Assembly: GCA_964602985.1 (NCBI GenBank)
Contig: CAZRTJ010000031.1
Location: 1 to 37,074 of the forward strand
Reading direction: 5' to 3'
DNA: 37,074 nucleotides
DNA from: CAYZJB01 sp964602985
Lineage (GTDB): Bacteria > CLD3 > SB21
The notes beneath the pieces were generated by a model that searched no databases, had not been told where the DNA came from, and saw only the letters and a program-made list of their open reading frames with translations. Made by a program: the position numbers and the translations under genes. Positions 32,121 to 37,074 of this stretch are shown in pieces; positions within the stretch are counted from its first letter, which is position 1; every line of letters starts with the position of its first letter.

Positions 32121-33157
32121 TGACCTGGCTTTTGGAAAGAAATTGGCTTCCGGACTTCCTGATTCGATTGGGTATCCGGAGGTTATTGAAGCAGCGTTTG
32201 CGGGAGGAGGATGCGGGCAACGTCGAGCTTCAGCAGGATGAAATCCAGTTACTGACGGAGCGACTGCGACAGAGTCCCGTTGCCATTCACACGGGTGACG
32301 CAAACGAACAGCACTACGAAGTGCCCACACAGTTCTTCCAGTACGTCCTCGGAAAGAACATGAAATACAGTTCTGCCTACTGGGAACCCGACACTCGCAC
32401 ACTGGACGAGGCCGAACGCCGTATGCTGGAAATGACCTGTCGGCGGGCGGAGCTGGCCGAAGGCCAGAGAATCCTGGAGCTGGGATGCGGCTGGGGTTCG
32501 CTGTCGCTGTACATGGCGGAACAGTTTCCAACGTGCCGTATCATATCGGTGAGTAATTCCGCCACGCAGAAACAATTTATCGATGAGCAGATTCGCTTAC
32601 GCGGGCTGACCAATGTGACCGTGATTACTCGTGACATGAACGAATTTGACACAAAGGACACGTTTGACCGGGTGGTATCGGTGGAGATGTTTGAGCACAT
32701 GCGGAATTATGAAACGCTGATGGCCAATATTTCCCGATGGCTGGTGCCGGGTGGTAAGCTGTTCGTCCACATCTTCACGCACAAGACCTTTGCCTATCCG
32801 TTTGAAGCGCGAGACGAATCCGATTGGATGGCTCGGTATTTCTTCACGGGCGGCATCATGCCCAGTGATCATCTCCTGCTGTATTTTACGCGCGATTTAT
32901 CGATCGACCGACACTGGGTGGTCAACGGTCAACACTACGGCAAGACAGCCGAAGCCTGGCTGACCAACATGACCACCCATCGGACGGAAATCATGCCCAT
33001 CCTTCGAACGACCTACGGCGCGTCCGATGCGTTGAGATGGTGGGTATTCTGGCGCTGTTTCTTTATGGCCTGTGCCGAGTTGTGGAATTTTCGCCGAGGG
33101 AACGAATGGTTTGTCAGTCATTACCTATTCACCAAGAGACCTGTGGAGGCCGCATGA
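32117..33157 (+). CDS. CFA-synthase-family SAM-dependent methyltransferase (first of two)
   Basis: 346-residue class I methyltransferase of the cyclopropane-fatty-acid synthase family. SAM-binding motif ELGCGWGS is at 121-128. Lipid-side landmarks EQHYEVP (64-70) and KYSSAYW (83-89) precede it, and VSVEMFEHMRNY follows. It lacks the N-terminal domain of classical Cfa and resembles the shorter branch that includes methylases of unsaturated fatty acids and coclaurine N-methyltransferase-like enzymes. The likely reaction is transfer of a methyl(ene) group to a double bond of a phospholipid acyl chain. ATG 32117 overlaps the DUF1295 stop; an immediately following ATG at 32120 is an alternative. 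The C terminus looks complete. Substrate is inferred from context (desaturase, flavin enzyme). Confidence 0.87.
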   Translation: MMTWLLERNWLPDFLIRLGIRRLLKQRLREEDAGNVELQQDEIQLLTERLRQSPVAIHTGDANEQHYEVPTQFFQYVLGKNMKYSSAYWEPDTRTLDEAERRMLEMTCRRAELAEGQRILELGCGWGSLSLYMAEQFPTCRIISVSNSATQKQFIDEQIRLRGLTNVTVITRDMNEFDTKDTFDRVVSVEMFEHMRNYETLMANISRWLVPGGKLFVHIFTHKTFAYPFEARDESDWMARYFFTGGIMPSDHLLLYFTRDLSIDRHWVVNGQHYGKTAEAWLTNMTTHRTEIMPILRTTYGASDALRWWVFWRCFFMACAELWNFRRGNEWFVSHYLFTKRPVEAA

Positions 33158-33849
33158 ATCTGTCGCTGTTTCTCCAGCCGGTGCTGTACGCCGCATTCCT
33201 GCTCAACGGCAAGACCTTGACGACGGGAGCGTATGATCTGAAGAAGGGCACTCCGGTGTACACCGAACAGCGCGAGCAATCGGACTTGGGGGAAAAGCCC
33301 GGCGTGTGGAAGTTCACCTACACAGACGTGACAGGAAGGGTGATCGTACGACGGGAAGTTGATTTTTCCCGCGACCGTATTCGACCGACGTTCTCGCTCG
33401 TGGACGCCCGCAACGGTTATCGGGAGGGCGCTGAAGTTCGGGGCAATCGGATTCGAGTGTACTCCGGCGGAAGTCCGGACGATCCATACCGCGAAACGTG
33501 GCTGGATGTGCCGGAACCGGTCGTCGTCGATGCAGGATTCCATTTCTTCGTTGAACAGCATTTCGACAAACTGCTTTCCGGCGAGAAAATGAAATTTCAC
33601 TTCGTCGCCCCGAGTCAGCTGGATTACTTCTCCTTCCGCGTTTACAAGGACAAGTCGCTGACCTACGGTGGGCGGCCGGCAGTTCTGATGAAGATGGATA
33701 TTGATAATGTCTTCCTGCGTCTCTTCGTCGATCCGATCCAGTTGATCTACGATGTGGAGACGAGAAAATTGCGCATGTACCAGGGCATTTCAAACATCTA
33801 CAATGAAGAAGGGAAGAGCTACAAAGTCAAAATGGAGTTTCCGCTCTGA
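33154..33849 (+). CDS. Exported protein of unknown family in the lipid operon
   Basis: 231 residues. An N-terminal hydrophobic stretch (MNLSLFLQPVLYAAFLL) looks like a signal peptide or anchor. The rest alternates short beta strands (VWKFTYTDVTGRVIVRREVDF, NRIRVYSGG, KMKFHFVAPSQLDYFSFRVYKD, VLMKMDIDNVFLRLFVDPIQLIYDVETRKLRMYQGISNI), as in lipocalin- or LolA/LolB-like barrels that carry lipids. I do not recognise a family; the barrel idea is an inference. ATG 33154 overlaps the previous stop as ATGA with GGAGG seven bases upstream. An open frame back to 33037 lies inside the methyltransferase gene and is not supported. The position suggests handling of the modified lipid in the periplasm. Confidence 0.75.
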   Translation: MNLSLFLQPVLYAAFLLNGKTLTTGAYDLKKGTPVYTEQREQSDLGEKPGVWKFTYTDVTGRVIVRREVDFSRDRIRPTFSLVDARNGYREGAEVRGNRIRVYSGGSPDDPYRETWLDVPEPVVVDAGFHFFVEQHFDKLLSGEKMKFHFVAPSQLDYFSFRVYKDKSLTYGGRPAVLMKMDIDNVFLRLFVDPIQLIYDVETRKLRMYQGISNIYNEEGKSYKVKMEFPL

Positions 33850-35114
33850 TGCAAAAGCTTGCCATTATCGGCACCGGCATTGCTGGGATGTCCTGCGGGT
33901 ACTTTCTTCATCGGGAATTTGACCTGACAGTGTACGAACAAAACGACTACGTGGGCGGTCACACCAATACTGTCGAACTGGATCACCGCGGGGAGCGCGT
34001 GGCCGTGGACACCGGATTCATGGTCTACAATCACGTGACCTATCCTCATCTGGTCAAACTATTCCAACGTTTGCAGGTTGCGGAAAAGGACACCTCCATG
34101 TCCTTCAGCGTGCAGCATCTGCCCAGCGGCTTGGAGTTCTGCGGAAGCGGTCTGAGCGGTCTGTTTGCACAGCGCAAGAATCTCATGAATCCTTCCTTCA
34201 TCCGGTTGTTATTGCAGGTTCACCGTTTCAATCGGACCTCTCTGGAGGTCCTGGATCGCGTGGAATTCGACTCCATGACACTGGCCGAATATGCTCGCCG
34301 ACGCGGGTATGGCCACGATTTTCTACACAAGTATCTCGTGCCCATGAGCAGCGCGGTTTGGTCTACGCCACCGGATGAGATGCTGAATTTCTCGGTTCGT
34401 ACACTGGTGCGGTTCTTCCATAATCACGGTTTTCTTGGCTTACATACGCAGCATCAGTGGAAAACGCTGGTCGGCGGAAGCCGGACATATCGCGAGAAAC
34501 TCATCGCCCCGTTTCGCGATCGGATCCACGCTCGACGCGCCGCGGTTTCCGTTCGCCGAGAAGGCGGGAGGGTCGTCGTGAGAGACTCACAGGGACAACA
34601 TGAAACATATGACAAGGTCATCATGGCTTCTCATGCGGATCAATCGCTGCGTCTCCTCGATGCCCCAACGGCGGAGGAAGCGTGCCTGCTTCGGCCGTTT
34701 CAATACCAAACCAACCTGGCAACGCTTCACACGGACAGCCGTCTGATGCCTCGGACACGGCGAGCGTGGTCATCGTGGAACTATCGGGTGGATGTCGACG
34801 CCGCCGGACGGACCGTGCCTTCGACCATTTATTGGATGAACAGTCTCCAGCACGTATCCGAAAAAGAAAACTTCTTCGTCTCGATCAACGGCGCCGATTG
34901 CATCCGTCTGGATCGCGTGCTGTATCAAATTTCGTACGAACATCCGCTGTTCAACGTGGCCACCACGGAAGCGCAAAAGGAATTGGATCGGCTGAACGAA
35001 ACCGGACCGATCTACTTTTGCGGCAGTTACTTCCGATACGGGTTCCACGAAGATGCCCTGTGGTCGTCCGTGAGGCTCTGCGAGAGTCTCCTGGGAAGGG
35101 ATGTCTGGTCATGA
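33849..35114 (+). CDS. FAD-dependent oxidoreductase (amine oxidase/desaturase-like) of the lipid operon
   Basis: 421-residue flavoprotein. The Rossmann FAD motif is IGTGIAG (7-13) with the ribose-binding Glu30 and GGHTNT (36-41), as in the amine-oxidase/phytoene-desaturase superfamily. The segment 'AVDTGFMVYNHVTYPHLVKLFQRL' and the C-terminal 'CGSYFRYGFHEDALWSSVRLCESL' are typical of the branch that is nearly always next to DUF1365 and a CFA-family gene. In alphaproteobacterial furan-fatty-acid loci a flavin enzyme of this kind acts after methylation of an unsaturated chain; the same is plausible here but not shown. The start overlaps the previous stop by one base (TGATG). Its stop overlaps the DUF1365 start. 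Confidence 0.92.
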   Translation: MQKLAIIGTGIAGMSCGYFLHREFDLTVYEQNDYVGGHTNTVELDHRGERVAVDTGFMVYNHVTYPHLVKLFQRLQVAEKDTSMSFSVQHLPSGLEFCGSGLSGLFAQRKNLMNPSFIRLLLQVHRFNRTSLEVLDRVEFDSMTLAEYARRRGYGHDFLHKYLVPMSSAVWSTPPDEMLNFSVRTLVRFFHNHGFLGLHTQHQWKTLVGGSRTYREKLIAPFRDRIHARRAAVSVRREGGRVVVRDSQGQHETYDKVIMASHADQSLRLLDAPTAEEACLLRPFQYQTNLATLHTDSRLMPRTRRAWSSWNYRVDVDAAGRTVPSTIYWMNSLQHVSEKENFFVSINGADCIRLDRVLYQISYEHPLFNVATTEAQKELDRLNETGPIYFCGSYFRYGFHEDALWSSVRLCESLLGRDVWS

Positions 35115-35884
35115 ATTCGTGCCTCTACGAGTGCCGCGTGATGCACAATCGCCTGGAGCCTATCCGCAATGCCTTTCATTATGACTACTTCATGTTCTAC
35201 GTGGACATCGACGAACTGGATCGCTTGCCGAAAAGACATGCGCTGATCAGCCACAACCGTCCCAACGCGTATACATTCCGCGACAAGGATCACCTGCACC
35301 GGCGGGGCTCCGTACGGGATTCGGTATTGGAATTCTGCAAGTCCAACGGTCTCCTGGAGGAACCCGCTCGGATCATGTTGCTGACCAATTTTCAAACATT
35401 TGGGTACACGTTTAACCCGGTGTCCTTTTATTTTTGTTTTGACGCCGGTGGACGAGCGCTCTGCGCGGTCGTGGAAGTACACAATACGTTCGGGGAGATG
35501 AAACCGTATTTTGTCCCCCGCGACAGTCTGCTGTCTGGAGAATTTCGCCACCGCACCGACAAATTTTTCTATGTGTCTCCGTTCATCGACATGGATACGC
35601 TGTTTGAGTTCCGCCTGGCAGTTCCCGCGGATCGGTTGCATCTCCAGATCGACGATTATCGGCATGGCAAGCGGCTCTTTCTGAGTACGCTCACAGGACG
35701 TCGGCGCGATTTGACGAGTCTGCGTCTGGCATGGTGGAGCTTGAGATTTCCGCTGGTGACGGTGAAGATCATCCTGATGATTCACTGGCAGGCGCTGAAA
35801 CTCTGGCTGCGTCGCCTGCCGTACTATCGCAAACACGAAAACACTCACCTTCAAAAGGAGATTTACCATCGAAAAGGCCCTTGA
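35111..35884 (+). CDS. DUF1365 protein
   Basis: 257-residue DUF1365 protein. The opening YECRVMHNRLEPIRNAFHYDYFMFYVDIDEL and core LTNFQTFGYTFNPVSFYFCFD...VVEVHNTFGE (about 91-129) are diagnostic. A later helical stretch (WSLRFPLVTVKIILMIHWQALKLWLRRLPYY) may sit on the membrane. Biochemical activity is not established; the family is a near-constant companion of the flavin oxidoreductase and CFA-family genes. ATG 35111 overlaps the flavin-gene stop as ATGA. The coding end overlaps the beginning of the second methyltransferase by 17 bases. Confidence 0.92.
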   Translation: MNSCLYECRVMHNRLEPIRNAFHYDYFMFYVDIDELDRLPKRHALISHNRPNAYTFRDKDHLHRRGSVRDSVLEFCKSNGLLEEPARIMLLTNFQTFGYTFNPVSFYFCFDAGGRALCAVVEVHNTFGEMKPYFVPRDSLLSGEFRHRTDKFFYVSPFIDMDTLFEFRLAVPADRLHLQIDDYRHGKRLFLSTLTGRRRDLTSLRLAWWSLRFPLVTVKIILMIHWQALKLWLRRLPYYRKHENTHLQKEIYHRKGP

Positions 35885-37040
35885 CTCCGCCGCCTCCGAG
35901 GCCGGGTCCGTTGCGCGGAAGCTCGTCCTGGGAGAATTACGAAAACTCACGCGTGGGCAGTTGACGCTCCGCATGCCCGACGGTCGAACCGAAACCATCG
36001 GACAAGACCACACCATACACGCCAACCTCTTCGTGCGTGACGAACGTTTCTTCCGCAAGTGTCTGCTGTATGGCGACATTGGATTTGGCGAGTCGTATGT
36101 CGATGGCGACTGGGACACGGACGACATCACGCAGGTCATCCGATGGTTCATCGCCAACGTGGAGACCCATCCCTCCATGTCCGGCTCGAAGCGGAAATTC
36201 TCTGCCGCGAATTGGCTCCGTGTATTCAACCGTCTGGCGCATAGAACACGAGACAATACGCGACGCATGTCGAAGAAGAACATTGCCGACCATTACGACC
36301 TGAGCAACGACTTCTTTCAGTCCTTCCTGGATCCGTCGATGACATACTCCAGCGCGTATTTTGAATCGCCCGATCTGACGCTCGAAGAGGCCCAAATCGC
36401 CAAATACGATCGTCTTTGCCGGCAGGTGAATCTGCAAGCCTCCGACCATGTTTTGGAGATTGGCACCGGGTGGGGAGGATTCGCTGTCCATGCGGCGCGG
36501 ACGTACGGATGTCGCATCACCACGATCACGATCAGCGAGCAACAGTATGCGTACGCGCTCGAACGATTTCGTCGCGAAGGCCTGCAGGATCGGATTGAAT
36601 TGAAGCTCATGGACTATCGCAAGCTGGAGGGACAGTTCGATAAGATCGTCTCCATCGAAATGCTGGAGGCCGTCGGTCATCGATTCCTGAAGAGCTTCTT
36701 TGCGAAGTGTCATGAGGTCCTGCGTCCCCATGGCGCGATGGGTCTGCAGGTGATTGTCTGTCCGGATTCGCGATACGACGAGCTTCGCCGGAGCGTGGAT
36801 TGGATTCAGAAACATATTTTTCCCGGGTCCCTGCTGCCATCCATAGCGGCGATCAATGGCGCTGTGAACAAGACAGGCGACATGACGCTCTTTGCAGCCA
36901 TGTCCCTTGGAGAGCATTACGCACGCACGCTTGCCGCATGGCGCGACCGCTTTCAGGCGGCCCGTGAGCGGATTCTGCAAATGGGCTTCCATGAACGGGT
37001 GATGCGCAAATGGAATTACTATATATGGCGACATAAATAA
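35868..37040 (+). CDS. cfa: CFA-synthase-family methyltransferase (second), ATC at the expected start, short C terminus
   Basis: About 390 residues, a classical cyclopropane-fatty-acyl-phospholipid synthase type: N-terminal domain 'LRKLTRGQLTLRMPDGR', YGDIGFGESYVDGDW (68-82), HYDLSNDFF (142-150), MTYSSAYF (158-165), SAM motif LEIGTGWGGF (196-205). The first ordinary start (TTG 35961) would cut off conserved sequence. In-frame coding runs back to an ATC at 35868 that lies seven bases after AAGGAG (35855-35860), exactly where ATG is expected; either ATC is used or an ATG was mutated or misread. The protein stops at KWNYYIWRHK, about 20-25 residues short of the usual YCEAGF...Q tail. It would add methylene across acyl double bonds if active. 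Confidence 0.85.
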   Translation: MEKALDSAASEAGSVARKLVLGELRKLTRGQLTLRMPDGRTETIGQDHTIHANLFVRDERFFRKCLLYGDIGFGESYVDGDWDTDDITQVIRWFIANVETHPSMSGSKRKFSAANWLRVFNRLAHRTRDNTRRMSKKNIADHYDLSNDFFQSFLDPSMTYSSAYFESPDLTLEEAQIAKYDRLCRQVNLQASDHVLEIGTGWGGFAVHAARTYGCRITTITISEQQYAYALERFRREGLQDRIELKLMDYRKLEGQFDKIVSIEMLEAVGHRFLKSFFAKCHEVLRPHGAMGLQVIVCPDSRYDELRRSVDWIQKHIFPGSLLPSIAAINGAVNKTGDMTLFAAMSLGEHYARTLAAWRDRFQAARERILQMGFHERVMRKWNYYIWRHK

Positions 37041-37074
37041 TTGCGCATGTGTGTTCTCTCTGTTATATTGTGAA

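Noticed and set aside
35961..37040. TTG at 35961 as start of the second CFA gene
   Set aside because: It would drop conserved N-terminal sequence (GELRKLTRG) and has no ribosome site, whereas AAGGAG lies seven bases before 35868.

Overview
The window reads as a piece of a draft or metagenome-assembled chromosome: it contains one run of exactly 100 Ns inside a tandem repeat. The host looks like a moderately high-GC Gram-negative, aerobic heterotroph. Supporting signs are lipoprotein and Sec signal peptides, a PBP1C-type murein synthase, a glyoxylate shunt, and an oxygen-dependent membrane desaturase. I cannot place the phylum from the sequence alone. No rRNA, tRNA, CRISPR array or recognisable transposase was seen.

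Layout. (1) 1-4326, minus strand: a type I restriction-modification operon, hsdR, a KilA-N protein, then the start of hsdM, which runs off the left edge; hsdS is not in the window. (2) 4508-5192: a small SnoaL/NTF2-like protein and a cluster of short hairpin repeats. (3) 5365-7421, minus: a hemolysin III-type membrane protein and an alkaline-phosphatase-superfamily hydrolase. (4) 7548-13525: release factor 3 (prfC, plus strand) between two exported DUF2911 proteins; the second DUF2911 gene lies just after pbpC. (5) 13800-17298, minus: an ABC-F ATPase and a RamB/ScfR-like regulator. (6) 17490-20384, plus: aceB and aceA, the two glyoxylate-shunt enzymes, divergent from that regulator across a control region with repeated GCGAAA palindromes. 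(7) 20735-22186: an AT-rich-promoter AAA ATPase with a DUF4143 tail. (8) 22276-25228, minus: a three-gene overlapping operon (Cys-rich protein, RDD membrane protein, M16-like lipoprotein without zinc ligands). (9) 25273-25900: a 94-bp tandem repeat array holding the assembly gap. (10) 26018-29091: an Ig-Na/Pi-PhoU transporter divergent from a beta-helix protein. (11) 29165-37040: a lipid-modification locus under a CarH/LitR-type B12-binding repressor.

The last locus is the most interesting. On the minus strand, the regulator and a fatty-acid desaturase are likely co-transcribed. On the plus strand, seven tightly overlapping genes encode a DUF1475 protein, a DUF1295 protein (frameshifted here), a CFA-family methyltransferase, an unrecognised exported protein, an FAD oxidoreductase, a DUF1365 protein and a second CFA-family methyltransferase. 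The plus promoter (TTGACA, 17 bp, TATACT) is enclosed by two exact 20-bp inverted copies of one sequence, centred 52 bp apart, or about five helical turns. The regulator keeps the CarH cobalamin residues (Trp and Glu-His of the four-helix bundle and the lower-ligand His) but has Ala where CarH has the second His that forms its light-state adduct. Together these suggest a coenzyme-B12-gated, possibly light- or oxidant-responsive switch that remodels unsaturated membrane lipids (desaturation, methylation, flavin oxidation). The end product cannot be read from sequence.

Several promoters in the middle of the window lie so close to the start codon, without a Shine-Dalgarno sequence, that the transcripts look leaderless.
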